Origin: Cynocephalus volans
Taxonomy: Eukaryota; Chordata; Mammalia; Dermoptera; Cynocephalidae
DNA: 64,000 nt
Assembly (NCBI RefSeq): GCF_027409185.1
Contig: NC_084462.1
Location: 184,502,071 to 184,566,070, forward strand
Direction: 5' to 3'
Under the pieces are notes generated by a model. The model was not told the origin of the DNA, did not search any database, and saw only the letters and a list, made by a program, of their open reading frames with translations. Position 1 is the first letter of the stretch. Each line of letters starts with the position of its first letter. A program made the translations under genes and the position numbers. Below, one piece after another: positions 46,981 to 58,230 of this stretch.

Positions 46981-46984
46981 AGTG

Positions 46985-49560
46985 CAGACCTTTGGATTTT
47001 CCTATTCTGTGTCTTTCCACTTAGGATTGTTTTAAAGCTGCATCCTCTAAGCTGTGTGTACAGCTGTTCATTCTTCTAACTGATATGTAATATTCCAAAT
47101 GTCCAACGAGGGCATCTAGCCAGTTGCCTGCCGTTTCACAGGTGGACACCAGGCTGCCTCCAAGTCTCTTCCACCACCAAAGACCCTGTTCCCAGCTGGA
47201 CCCGTGGCAGCAGGGCTTGGGGCGTGCACCCAGGAGCAGAGCAACGGGAGCAGAGGGTGCGCAGTCCTCCACCCGGTAGGAATGCCACGTGCAGCTCCGG
47301 AGCGGCCCTTCCAACCCAGTGCTCCATCCAACCCTTGCATTCGGGGTCCCTGCCCACCCTCCGGCTGCATTTCCTAGCTTTTACAGACTTGCCAACTGAA
47401 TAGGCGTTACATGGCCTCTCAATTTAATTTACATTTTTCTGATTATTGAATTTAAACATTTTTTCATTGGCTTGATTAGTTTTTTGGGTTTTCTCTTCTG
47501 TGAACTCCCTGGTCATATCCTTTGATGTTTTTCTTTTGGGATTGCTGTCTTTTTAAAAATCGACTTGCAGGAATTCTGTGAAAATTCAGGATATGAATCC
47601 TGTATTAGTCAGGGATCTCCAGAGAGACAGAATCAATAGGATATGTTATAATTATATGAGAGGGATTTATTAGGGGAATTGGCTCATACGATTGTGAAGA
47701 AAAGTCCCACGATAGGCCGTCTATAAACTGGATGCCGGTAGCGTGGCTCAGTCCAAGTTCAAAGGCCTCAGAACCAGGGAAGATGATGGTGTCCTTGGCG
47801 TAAGTCCTGGAACCCAAAAGCTGACGAGTCTCGAGCTCTGATGTCCACGGACAAGAGAGAAGAGTGTGTCCCAGCTCCAGCGGATCGAGAGAGAGCTTCA
47901 CCTCTGTCCTCTGCCTTTGTTCTCTCCGGACCCCCAGCAGATCGGATGGTTCCCACCCACACTGAGGGTGGGTCTTTCCCACTCAGTCCACTCAGACTCT
48001 CATACTAATCTCTGCTGGAAACACCCTCACGGACACCCCTGAAAAGATGGCTTTACCAGCTTTCTCAGCATTCCTTCATCTAACCAAGTTGACACCTAGA
48101 TTAACCTTCACAAGTCCCTTGATGGTTTTTACACATTATAAATATCATCTCACACTCTGTCATCTGGTTAAAAATTTGCCTGTGGTACCCCAGAAAATGT
48201 TGGTTTTGTTATAAACAAATTTATCTTTTTTTGTGTAGGTGTGCCTCTTGATTTTTACTTTCACCATTTTTTTGAAGACATGCTTCCCTCTCCTAGGTCA
48301 CATCCTCCCACATTTTGTCTTTAACACTGAGGTCTCCGTGCCATGCGTGCACCTCCGCAGGTGTTGTTATGGAGGAATCCAGTTTTTTCCTGTCCAGCGA
48401 GCCAGTTCCCTGTACCGCCCGTCGGCAGGCGCGTCCTCCCCTCAGTGATCCCAGCTGCCACTTCATCCACGTCCGCCTCCCGTCTGTGGGGGTCTTGGCT
48501 GGCACCGCCTTGGCACCAGTCCCGCACTGCTTTTATTAGCATGTGTGCCACCAGAGTTCGCCAGGGGAGAGGAAACGGCAGGGGGGTCACATGAAAGGAT
48601 TTATGGCTTGTCTCTGGTGTGGAGAGATGCTGTGGTCACTGGAATCTCACCCTGGCCATCTTGCTTCCCAGTGACTGTGGCGAGCGTGGGCACCGTGTTC
48701 TCAGCCCTGCACGGCAGGCAGCCAGGGCTTCTCCATGAACTGTAATGTGCTGGGTGCTTTCACTACATAATTTTTTATCAAATCAGAAAATCTCCTCCTA
48801 CTCTTATTTTCCTGAGTTTTTTTTTTTGTTTTTAGAATCACAAATATCCACATGCTTTGTCTTCATTAATTAAGATAATCATATGATATTCTTTCTTGTA
48901 ATGAATTACACCAATTCCACGAACACGTCTCTGCGTGTTGACCGCTCCTGGCACTGCGGGGCTGAACCCCATCTGATCATGACGGTTTGACTTGTCCATA
49001 CCCAGCTGGTTTGAGTTCGCTCAAAACTTTGTTTAGGACGCTCATATCTAAATTCAAAGCGAAATAAGTCCGTAATTTTCTTTCTTTCATCTTCTCTCCT
49101 TTAAAAAATTTTTTCCCCTTATTAGGTTTTAGAATCAATATTACATGGGCCTCGTTGCTGCCTTTGTGATCAATTTTCTGGAATAGTTTGTTAAGGTAGG
49201 AATTAACTGTTCCTTGAAAGTTTCATAGAACCATCTAGACCTGAGAGCTGTTAGAAGGAGAGATTTTGATTATTATTTCAATGTCTAATACTTATATGCT
49301 CAAGAACAAATTCTCCATTTTAAAAGCCAATGTTGGTATTTTATATGAAAAATCGAGATCATGGTTCGTTTATTCACTTTTCCTGGTAATTCTGTTGATT
49401 TTCACTTGTACTTTAGGGCTAAATTGTTAGATATTTATATGTTTATGATGGATAAATCTTGTTTTATTGTTAGGTTTTGTTCTTTGTCCTTTATGCTACT
49501 TTTTGCCTCAAAGTCTATTTAGTCATATGCTCATGTGACATTAGAGCTGCTCTCGGGCTC
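46985..49560 (-). mobile_element. Antisense L1M: 3'UTR and ORF2 tail
   Basis: On the + strand this reads as reverse-complement L1, for example tcattggcttgattagtttt (47465), ccctggtcatatcctttgat (47508) and ggaatccagttttttcctgt (48375). It is decayed beyond coding. A complete MLT2-like LTR (47601-48112) is inserted within it, so this L1 predates that insertion. Confidence 0.7.
47601..48112 (+). repeat. MLT2-like ERVL solo LTR nested in L1
   Basis: It begins tgtattagtcagggatctcc and ends attaaccttcaca, the TG...CA ends and terminal text of ERVL MLT2 LTRs. Internal words such as ccaagttgacacctagatta fit. The 5-bp flanks are aatcc and agtcc (one mismatch), consistent with ERVL-type target duplication. 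No internal proviral sequence remains. Confidence 0.8.
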
Positions 49561-50700
49561 ATGTCCGCCTGCTTATGCTCGTCTGTCTGTACAGGGAATG
49601 ACGCAGCAGAGGTTGCTGCCCAGGCCGTGCGGGCAGAACCCCACACCCAAATGGCTCGAGCCAGTGGCCAGATAACTGCTCATTTCCACACGCTTTCTCC
49701 CTCTGCCTGACTCTCCCTTCCTGTCTTGGGTGACCTGGCACAGAGCCCTGTACCCCGGACGCACTGCGCCCTCCCTGCCCTGGGTCTGTAAGTAGAGATC
49801 TTTGAATGTGTTTCGTGTCATGGTGGTGCATTGACTTTGCACCTTCCAGCAGAAGAACCAGGGGCTTCCCCAGGCTGGGTTTTCCCCTGGACCCCCGGGG
49901 GGACCACAAGGTCAGGCTCCCAGCACCAGAGCATGGTCAGGCAGGCATAGACCGGACACGGGTCAGACAAGAGCCATGAGGGCATCTACCAGTATAAACA
50001 GTTTCCCAGGAGAGGGACCCTGGTCATGGGCTGGACAACTAGGCATGAGGCTGTCTGCCGGGTAAAGGAAGTACCGCATGCAAGGCGCCCTGCAAACATC
50101 CCCCCAGTCCGCTTTGTTTCCCGTTAGGGCAGGGCATGCCAGCCGCTCTGGCACTAGACCTCCACCTTAGCTGTGGGCCCTCAATTGCTGTCCTGTGTTT
50201 TTCAACCTTACTCTGTCTTTCTTACAACGTCATGTCTTTCTTATACAGCTTATCATTGACTTTTAAACAATTCCAACATAAGAATCTCTGTGTTTTAAAA
50301 CTGCAGAAATATGCAGCACTGAGCTCAATTACTTAACCCAGAGTGAACTCAGTGAATTACCCCAAAGTGACCACCACCCAGGCCGGGAAGTAGGACAGTG
50401 CCAGCACCCCTGAAGCGCTCCAGAGTCGCTTCGTCCTCCAGACAACCCCCCTCCGCCTGGCTTAACGCAATTTATCGCTCTTCCTCGCGGTTTGCCACCT
50501 AAGCGTGCGTCCCTGAGCACTGCGGCTGAGTGGCATCTTGGTTTTGAACTTTAATCACACGGTAGGTATTCTCTTGTGTCTCTTTTCAACACTTACTCTC
50601 TCTTTTTCTTTTTTTTACATTTAAGGTCACTTTATTTATTTTTAACAACAATGTAGTTTAATTAATATTATTTTTTACATTCCAGGATGTTGTTGAGGAG
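49561..50700. other. Unassigned interval between L1 pieces
   Basis: This is mixed-composition DNA. Short CT-rich and GC-rich parts (49690-50130) could be LTR-derived but lack clear ends. 50590-50690 is AT-rich and L1- or tail-like. No gene is supported. Confidence 0.35.
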
Positions 50701-50719
50701 CACTTGGGAGGGACGGGGA

Positions 50720-51822
50720 GAGGGGAACGGGGAAGAAAATGGGGCGGAGGAAGGAAGAGGGGCAGGATCGAGGCCGGTACTGCCCGCATTCCCACGGGGG
50801 ACACCAGGTGGTTTCCAGCGGTGACTTGGTCATTGCTGGGTCATTGTCAGGGGGTTGTGGCAAAAGCCCTCACCCCCCACCATCCCAGCTTGGGAAGCCG
50901 AGGCTGCAGCTTGTTGGTTGTCACAGGGCTGGTTGCATGTGTCGGGGGGGCATGGCCAAGTCGCTCAGCCCCCCTCTGCCCTGGGTCAGGAGAGCCTGGA
51001 GCATTTCCTGTGGCTGCTCAGTGGTCGCTGCTGGACCAGCACTTGAGCTCTGTGGTTGAGCTAAATTGCTGCTTTGCTGCTGATTCCCTGGGGAAGGCTT
51101 TTTGTGCAGCTCAGACTTTAATGATTGACTTTGTAGGTACTTCTGGCTCTCCAGAGACCCAGTGCACCTGAGTTGTGCAGAAACTCTGATATGGGCTTTA
51201 GTCTTTTCATCAAACTGCACCCCCTGCAATTCCACATTCCTGATCAGTCTCCTCTGAGTGGTTCTGCTCTGATTGGGGGACAGATCAGCTGTCCTTGCTG
51301 TGTCCCAGTGTTCTCCTGGTGGGCCCGTCACCCCCGCTGCCCATGCTCCAAACACTTCCCATCAGATGGGCCCTGAACTGGTCCCTTGCAATGACTCACT
51401 GGCCTCTGAGTGGCTCCTTTTTTTTTTCCAGTCATTGTGGCTCCTTGCTCCTGTGTGGGTCCACGGGAACCCTGTTAGTGGTCTTGCTGTCCTAGGGGCC
51501 ACCAAGGCCCTCTTCTCCCCTGCCGCCTCCAAGCAACTCCATCCAAAGGGCACAGCTGAGGCTTTTGCCGGCTCCTGCTCCATGTGCTCAGCAGCTCCAG
51601 CCTGGAAGCGGCTGGGGCTCAAAATGGTCACAGCGTTTTTTTCTTTCTCTCACTGTGGCTTCTCCCACCTTCATGCACTCCATAGGTCTCTCCTCCTTTT
51701 CCCCTGAGCTCTAGTGGCCCCAGCTTGGCTGCTGTTGATATTTTATAATTGTAAATTGGTTGACTTGTGAGAGAGAGATGCTGGGGACCGTCTATTCTGC
51801 CATCTTGACCAGAAGCCCCCTC
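50720..51822 (-). mobile_element. 5' end (5'UTR/promoter) of an L1, minus orientation
   Basis: Read on the minus strand it starts ggggcttctggtcaagatgg and continues with agaatagacggtccccagca, matching the 5' terminus of L1MA/L1PB-type 5'UTRs. About 1.1 kb of GC-rich 5'UTR follows. The expected ORF1/ORF2 body does not continue in order to the left, so the element is cut or rearranged. L1 5'UTRs carry promoters of both sense and antisense direction. Confidence 0.65.
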
Positions 51823-51825
51823 AAC

Positions 51826-52760
51826 ACCTACTCTTACTTTTCAACATTATCTTTGTGAACTTCACACGTCAGTGCACAAGCTGTCATTCATTACTTTTTT
51901 TTGCTGTGCAGAATGTTGTATTAATACCCTTGATTTGTTTGCCCATTCTACCATTGATGGACATCTGGGGGCCCAGTTTTGAGCTGTCACAAAAAGTGCT
52001 TCTGTGAACATTCTGTTGCTCGCACGCACACATTTCTGTTGGTACGTACCTAGGCGTGGAACCCCTCAGTGGCGGGTGTGCACAGGCTCAGTTTCACTGG
52101 ACAACATCAGTTTTCCTGGGTGGTTGTATCATTTACACTCCCTTCAGCTGGAGAGCTGCAGCTGTTTCAGTCCTCGCCAGCACTCGGCATGGTCCGTCTT
52201 AGTTTTAGCCTTCCAGAGGGTGTGCAGTGCCACCTCACCGTGACTCGCCTGTGCAGTTTCTTAATGACTACGATGTTGAGTGTCTCATTATTTGCCATCT
52301 GGGAAGTGCCTGTTTGAGTCTCTTTCCCGTTTTTTCCCATCGGGTGTCTTTTTTTCCCTCACTAATATGAAGTTCTTAATATAATTCGGGAAGAGAGCCC
52401 ACCGATGGCTGAGTCTTACGGATCACTTCTCCCTCTCTGTGCCTTGTCACTCTCCCCATGGTGTCTTTTGATGAACAGAAGCTCTTAATTTTCATGTAAT
52501 CCAGTTTTTCAGCGTTTTCTTACTATGGTAACTGGGTTTTTTTTTTTTTTTGTCCTATTAAAATTTTTACCAACTCCAAGGTCATAAAGACATTTTCCTA
52601 CATATTATGTTCTAATAAAGCTCGCTGTCTTTGCCTTTTACATTTAGGACCACATGTCACATGGAATTGCTTTTCTGTGTAGGTGCATTGTGTCTATCAG
52701 GTTAAAACGTGCATTAGACACAAATACAAAAACTGTGAGACAAGGCACCATTGTCCCACA
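51826..52760 (-). mobile_element. Antisense L1M 3'-end fragment
   Basis: The + strand reads reverse-complement L1 tail: ccattctaccattgatggac (51942), tggtgtcttttgatgaacag (52459), ctcttaattttcatgtaatc (52481). It abuts the 5' terminus of another minus-strand L1 (50720-51822), so two different L1 ends meet here. Decayed and non-coding. Confidence 0.7.
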
Positions 52761-53139
52761 ATCTGAGCAAAGATAAAATGCCTAAGGAACGACATGGATG
52801 GCTTGCAAAGGGGTGGGGGTGGGGGGCTCTTTACTTCACGCACCATAAGAGAAAAAGCACAAATGGCTGAGTGTGTTCAGTTCCATACACTGACTTGAAC
52901 CCCGGGCGCTGAGGATCAGGGCGTCCTGTCGTGTGGCCTTGACACGCGTTCTGAAAGCACGCACTGTCACAGCAGCAGAGCCACCCGCATTATAGGCAGC
53001 TTTGTGGACCCGGCAGCCAAACACTCTTCGTCCACGTGTCTCTCTGTCGTTTGAACATACTGGTCGCAAGTCCGAAATGAAAAAACTTTAAAAAGTTAGA
53101 AAAGAAAGAAATGAGCCGTAGCCCGTTTTATTTTCTATG

Positions 53140-53610
53140 TCAAAGATCAAGCGGAAGACACGCGTCGGTTCTGTCCCCCACGGACGTGTTCCAAGCACAT
53201 CCCTGCCCAGGAGCAGGACGAGCACGGGGCTCCGGAGGCCGCCGGCCGGTGACGCGGGCGCAGCCGGGACAGGCACCGGCAGGCCGCGGGCTCCCTGCCA
53301 GCTGCTTTCGGGACCCGTGGAGGGAACGCGGGGACAGAGCCGGCTCTCCTGCTCCGGAGACGCCGAGGCCCGCACCGCTCGGGGCCCGCGCGCCCCGTGC
53401 CACCTGCCGCGACCCTGCGCGCCCTCGAGACTCTCCCAACGCGCGTCGCCTCCGGACGGCCCCTCGCGCGGCAGGGACACGCGCGGCAGGGACACGCGCG
53501 GCAGGGACACGCAGGAGCCGTCCCCACCCGGACGCCCGCGCCCTCCCAAGCCACCGGCCGCCGCCTCCCGCCGCCCCGACTCCGAGCCTCGTCTTTTAAA
53601 GCCACGTACT
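53140..53610. promoter_or_regulatory. Orphan CpG-rich block between L1 fragments
   Basis: This is a block of about 470 bp with dense CpG and high GC, sharply bounded by AT-rich L1 DNA. It contains a perfect 3 x 15-bp tandem repeat (53466-53510). All reading frames are long because stop codons are rare, and none shows a conserved domain. There is no recognised gene nearby, so it is either an orphan CpG island or a GC-rich retained fragment. Confidence 0.5.
53466..53510 (+). repeat. 3 x 15-bp perfect tandem repeat
   Basis: The unit gcgcggcagggacac is repeated three times without a mismatch and followed by gcagg. Each unit holds CpG dinucleotides. A 15-bp period keeps any overlapping frame open. 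Confidence 0.95.
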
Positions 53611-53899
53611 TTATTTCACACACAGTAAGTCAGGGTCACTCTCCTTAGTGCACAGTTCTGTGAGCTCTGACTCTTTTTTGGAAATTGTCCCAGCACCAAG
53701 TACGGAGAAGCCCATCCTGTCCCGCTGCTGCGTGCTGCCACCTGTCACGGAGGTGGTGTCCCTCTGTGTCTCGGTTCCTTATTCTGTCCCATGGCTCTTG
53801 CCCGTCCCTTCGTGGATGCCCTGGAGTGACCCTCAGCACGTGGCCGGCCTGTCGCGCTGTCCTGCTGCAGGAGAGACCGATGCCCCCGGCCCTTTGCGT

Positions 53900-54690
53900 C
53901 TCCGCAGACGTTCCAGGATCGGTTTGCCAAATATTAGGGAAAAGACTGTTGGGATTTTATTTGGGATTACACGGGATCGATATCTTTGTAGTATCGACTC
54001 TTCCGAGGTGTGAACCCATTTCTCCATTTATTTAGGTGTCATGGATGTTTTATGGGCTTTTGGATAGAGGTATTATTACACCTGCTAGATTTATTTCTTG
54101 GTATTTGATTTTTTTTGAAGTATTGTAAATAGTAATATATACACATTTACATTTCATTTTCTAATTGTTGGAAATTGTAGAAACACAATTGATTTCTTCA
54201 TATTGTCCTGTTATAAACAATCTGCTAAACTCACCTGTTAATTCTAAAATATTCTCTCTACTTTTTTAGAAAAGTCTTTTCTAAGTACACAATGACGTCA
54301 CCTGCAAAAACTAATGACAGTTTCATTATTTTTATCTCCAGTTCTTATCCCTTTTCTTTCTCTTTGCTGCCTCCTGCAAGAGGCACTCAGGTCTCCCGGT
54401 GCCTCCAGTGGACATGGAGCCCCCCGGACATCTCTCTCTGCTTCTGGCTCTGAGAGAATGTTCCGGATCTTCATTACTGAGATTGCTATTTTCACAGGAT
54501 TCTTGCAGATGCATTTTATCACATTAAAGAAAATTCTCTTCCATTCTTGGTCTACTGAGAGTTCTTTCTTAATAAGTCATGAACAGCTACTGACTTCTAT
54601 TAAATGTCTTTTCTGCATCTATTGATATGATCATATTTTTTCCTTTAATCTGTAAAAATGAAGAATTACATTTATTGATTTTTAAAACTT
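53900..54690 (-). mobile_element. Antisense L1 ORF2 fragment
   Basis: On the + strand, text such as tgtagaaacacaattgattt and aggattcttgcagatgcatt is reverse-complement L1 ORF2. It is typical T-rich antisense L1 sequence without a surviving frame on the minus strand. Confidence 0.65.
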
Positions 54691-55575
54691 TTCATTTAAA
54701 AAATCACTTCAAATAAAAAAACTGCAGAGGTAGGGTAGGTCCCTCTGCCTTCACCCAGACTCTGCAGTTGTTGACATTTTACCTTAACATTCTCTCTCCC
54801 TCTGCACACAGATGTGATGCATAACATGTATAACACGTATGTAATACATATCTGTTCATATACATTCACGTATGCACACGACTTCTGCACCATTTGAGAA
54901 TTAAGTTCTGGACATGATGCTTATTACCCTTAACACCTCAGAGAATACTCCCAAAGTAAACCACAGAACGACCTTAAACATCAGGAAATTACCGCTGGTC
55001 CCATGCCCTTATGTAACCCACAGGCCCCATCCAAATGTCCCCATCCCAATCATGTCCTTCCTGGTCCCTGATCCATCCCGGCTCGTGTGTGCTCCTGATG
55101 GTCACATTGCACCAGTGTCTTTCCATCTGCAACCGCCCCTCAGTCTTTCCTTGACTTTCACAGCCACTCAGCAGAATCGAGCTTGTCTGCTGTCCCCACG
55201 GTCGGTGCATTCTGGGCGGTGCGTCACCTCCCCTTGGGAGCCGGGGTGCTGACCTCCCTGCTGTGCGTGCTGCTCAGTTTTATCACTTGGTCAGAGTGGC
55301 ATCTGTGGGTTCCTCCCCAGTTAGTTAAAAAGTATGTTGGGGCTGGCTGGTCAGCTCACTTGGTAGATTGTGGTGCTGATGACACCAAGGTCAAGGGTTT
55401 GGATCCCCACCAGCCACCAAAAAAAAAAAAAAAAAAAAAAGTGTGTTGTACTTGTCATCTAATTCATAATGACTGAGCATTTTGTGGGGAGATACTTTAA
55501 TATGATGTCAGTATCCTGTTCCTAATAAACTTTCACCTGCCAGCTTTAGCATCCATCAGAGACTCCTACCAGATT
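54691..55575. mobile_element. L1M 3'UTR-derived sequence, interrupted by a t-SINE
   Basis: Text such as gtggggagatactttaatat (55481 on) and agctttagcatccatcagag (55543 on) matches the conserved L1M 3'UTR. A t-SINE inserted at 55340 splits it. Orientation and subfamily cannot be decided by eye. Confidence 0.55.
55340..55435 (+). mobile_element. t-SINE, monomeric tRNA-Ile-like copy
   Basis: A single tRNA-like unit (ggggctggctggtcagctca onward) carries the anticodon-arm remnant tggtgctgatgacacca and the B-box region gggtttggatcccc, and ends in a pure A tail. Target-site duplications aaaaagt[a/g]tgttg flank it at 55327-55339 and 55436-55448. It is the copy closest in structure to a bare tRNA. 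Confidence 0.85.
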
Positions 55576-55845
55576 CAGAGGTGACCACGCCAGTTGCCAG
55601 ATGGCCAGCCCCGTCTTCCCTTCTAGCTGTGTCAGTGAAATCCTACCGAGCGCGAGACTTCCGTCCTCCATGCATGGACTTATAGCAGCACGGACTCACG
55701 GGGTCCGTTCCACTCAAAGGGCTGCTGTCCACTGCCCTCGTTATGTACCACGATGCTCAGGTGGTCCCCGATGCAACCCCTGGAGTGCCTCAAGCTGGCT
55801 CCTGTCATTCTGTAAGAAAATAATCTAAGCGAGTCACTTTCAAAA
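55576..55845. other. Unassigned short interval
   Basis: About 270 bp of mixed sequence lies between the L1M 3'UTR and the ERV1-like LTR. No element, exon or site is recognised. Confidence 0.35.
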
Positions 55846-55846
55846 A

Positions 55847-56310
55847 TGACTTATCAGAGGGTGTTTTATTGAGATGGTCATTAGCTCCTAGCCCCTTTCG
55901 TTTTCATTTTCCCGGAGGGTCTCTGAACAGATAAGGCTCTCCTTGAGATGGTACTTAGTTACTAGCACCCACTGTTTTCTTCCTTCCCTGGTGTTTCTCC
56001 CTTCACAGGGCTTAGGCCTTTTTCACAGGCTTGTCCTGAACCCCCAGACAAAGGAATTCCTTGCAAGGGGGTAATAAATTTTAGGCACCGTCCAGGAAGG
56101 TTGTGCACCCTTTAGTACCCTCAGCCAATGAGGAGGCTGGGGCAGGGACTTGCATACTAAGAAATAAATTGCTTCTTCCAGCCCTTTTCCGTGTGCCTGC
56201 CTGTCAGACACCTGAACCTTGCAAGGCTGTAATTAAAGTCTCGCTTCGCTGTACCTCCTGTCTCCACGTCCGTCCTTTGGCCTTGGACAGGCGAGGGCAT
56301 CTCTCACAAT
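55847..56310 (+). repeat. ERV1-like (gammaretroviral type) solo LTR, tentative
   Basis: Layout fits a class I LTR. There is a CCAAT box in cagccaatgaggagg (56121 on), an AT-rich TATA-like taagaaataaat (56158 on), and then a CT-rich stretch with attaaagtctcgcttcgct (56232 on) resembling an LTR polyadenylation region, followed by a GT/T-rich part. Ends tgactt...ctcaca are possible, but a target duplication is not clear. No proviral genes adjoin it. Confidence 0.5.
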
Positions 56311-56333
56311 TCTGTAGGTGGTTGCTTATCTTG

Positions 56334-56770
56334 TGCTATGGGTAGAATGTGTTCCCCAAAGTTTCATGTGTGAAAAGCTTAATAATCCCCACTGTGACAG
56401 TACTAAGAGGGTGGGGAATCCTGTTATGGCATTTGAAAGGTGGGGCCTTGAAGAGGTGCTTAGGTTGTGAGGACTGTGAATGGATTGTGAGCCCCCTCAT
56501 GAACAGATTGATCCATGGATGGAGTAAAGGGCGTGGTTCTGATGGCTTTATAAGGAGAGCAGCTGACAAGCTTGGCTCTCTCTGGCTCAGGCCATTTGCC
56601 ATGTGACACCCTGCATGGCTGTAGAGCCACCACCAAGAACAGGGTCCTCGCCAGATGCCTTCCCTGAACTGTGGCTTTCCCAGCCTTTGGAACTGTAAGT
56701 AATACATCCTATTTCTTTGTAAGGTGCCCAGTTTCAGGTGTTCTGTTATAAGCAATAGAGAAGGAGCCAC
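56334..56770 (+). repeat. MaLR (MST/MLT1-type) solo LTR
   Basis: It starts tgctatgggtagaatgtg and carries the MaLR landmarks ggtggggccttgaagagg (56441 on), gccatgtgacaccctgca and gcccagtttcaggtgttctg (56725 on). It resembles the 3' LTR of the 19-21 kb provirus but is clearly diverged. No internal sequence accompanies it. Confidence 0.75.
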
Positions 56771-57178
56771 AAGATATTTGAGGCTCATCCTCTGCTTTTT
56801 TGTTCAGTCCCCAAACCAGTCATTTCTTGATGGAGTCCTGGAGAATATTAGTTAGAAACCAGGCCCTGGGTGCCGAGTGTGCTCACTTCCACTGGGGTGC
56901 TGTCATTTTTCGGCCATCTCGCTGAGCATGCACCCTGTGTCTGTTTCTACATCCATTATCTACCTGTCTATCTGCTGTTTAACCACGAGCTGACGCGGAA
57001 TCCACAGGGTCATTCTCGCCTTCCCCCTTGCTGTGTTTGGAACTCCACTGTCCATTCCATTCCGAGTCCCCCCATCTGTCCATGCAGCCCCAAAGAAAGG
57101 GAAGGGGAAAGACTCAGGCAAGGGGAAGAAGACAAAAGAGCCAGCTGGAAAGCCTGGCCCTGGACACACCAGACCAGC

Positions 57179-57636
57179 TGTCCTGGGCTGAATGGTCACC
57201 GCTAAAGTATGTGTCCATGTCCTACTCCCAGGACATGTGAATGTGGCCTTATGTGCAAAAAGGGTCTTTACAGATGTGATTAAGTAAAGGATCTTGAGAT
57301 GGGGAGATTATCCTGGATTAGTGAGTGGACCTTAAATTCAATAACAAGTGTCCTTATACGAGAGAGACAGAGACAGGGAGCAGAGGAAGACAGAGACCCA
57401 CAGAGACAGACCCACAGAGAAGGTCATGTGAAGAGCCAGCCAAGGAGCACCTGGAGCCACCAGAAGCTGGAAGAGGCAGGAAGGATCCTCCCCTAGAGCC
57501 TCAGGAGGGAGCGTGGCCCTGCCCACACCTTGATTTTGGACTTCGGGCCTCCAGAACTGTGAGAGAATACATTTCTGTTGGTTTAAGCCCCCCAGTCTGC
57601 AGTAATTTGTTACGGCGGCCACAGGAAACTAACATA
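57179..57636 (+). repeat. MLT1-type MaLR LTR, + orientation
   Basis: Landmarks include acatgtgaatgtggccttat (57233 on), gtgattaagtaaaggatctt (57276 on), gagcctcaggagggagcgtg (57496 on) and ctccagaactgtgagagaat (57549 on), ending ggaaactaacata. This matches MLT1-class LTR text. Confidence 0.7.
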
Positions 57637-57744
57637 CCACCCCTTCCCCCGACACCCGACACCCGAGTGCTGGCCAGGAGCTCAGCCCCAGCGAAAGAGA
57701 AACATGGATTGACTTCGACTGTTAGTTAAGCCAATCTTGACTCC

Positions 57745-58230
57745 TGGGTTGGACCCAAATGCATGCAGATGTATTATTCTTTTAGTATGTTGCTGGGATT
57801 AATTTGTTGATGTTTTTGTCTATGATTTCTGTCTCTATCTTCATGAGTGATAATGGCCCATAATTTCCATTTCTTGTCCATGTCTGGTTTTGGTATCAAA
57901 GTTAAAAGTTTTATAGTTTTATATTTTACATTTAGATTGATGATGCATTTTGAGTTAATTTTTGTATAAGGAATGAGGTCTAGATTTTTTTTTTTTTTTT
58001 TTAAAGATGACCGGTAAGGGGATCTTAACCCTTGACTTGGTGTTGTCAGCACCACGCTCAGCCAGTGAGCGAACCAGCCGTCCGTATATAGGATCCGAAC
58101 CCATGGCCTTGGTGTTATCAGCACCGCACTCTCCCAAGTGAGCCACGGCCCAGCCCTAGATTTCTTTTTGCACATGAATGTCCAATTTAGTGGAAAGACT
58201 CTCCATCCTCTGTTGAATTGTCTTTGCTCC
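57745..58230 (-). mobile_element. Antisense L1 ORF2 fragment split by a t-SINE
   Basis: Reverse-complement L1 text (ttgctgggattaatttgttg; gatgcattttgagttaattt) lies on both sides of a minus-strand t-SINE. It borders a sense-strand L1 (58235 on) and partly covers the same L1 segment, so these are more likely two insertions than one inverted copy. Confidence 0.65.
57988..58155 (-). mobile_element. t-SINE dimer, minus orientation
   Basis: The poly-T tract and gatgaccggtaaggggatct mark the 3' end, and ...gagccacggcccagcc marks the 5' head. Both tRNA-Ile-like units are present. The short duplication CTAGATTT flanks it at 57980-57987 and 58156-58163. Confidence 0.88.

Noticed and set aside
53111-53628. 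Four frames of 150-163 codons in the 53-kb CpG-rich block
   Set aside because: They overlap on both strands, which cannot all be coding. Composition is Arg/Pro/Ala-rich, and the 15-bp repeat keeps frames open. Treated as a CpG-rich block only.
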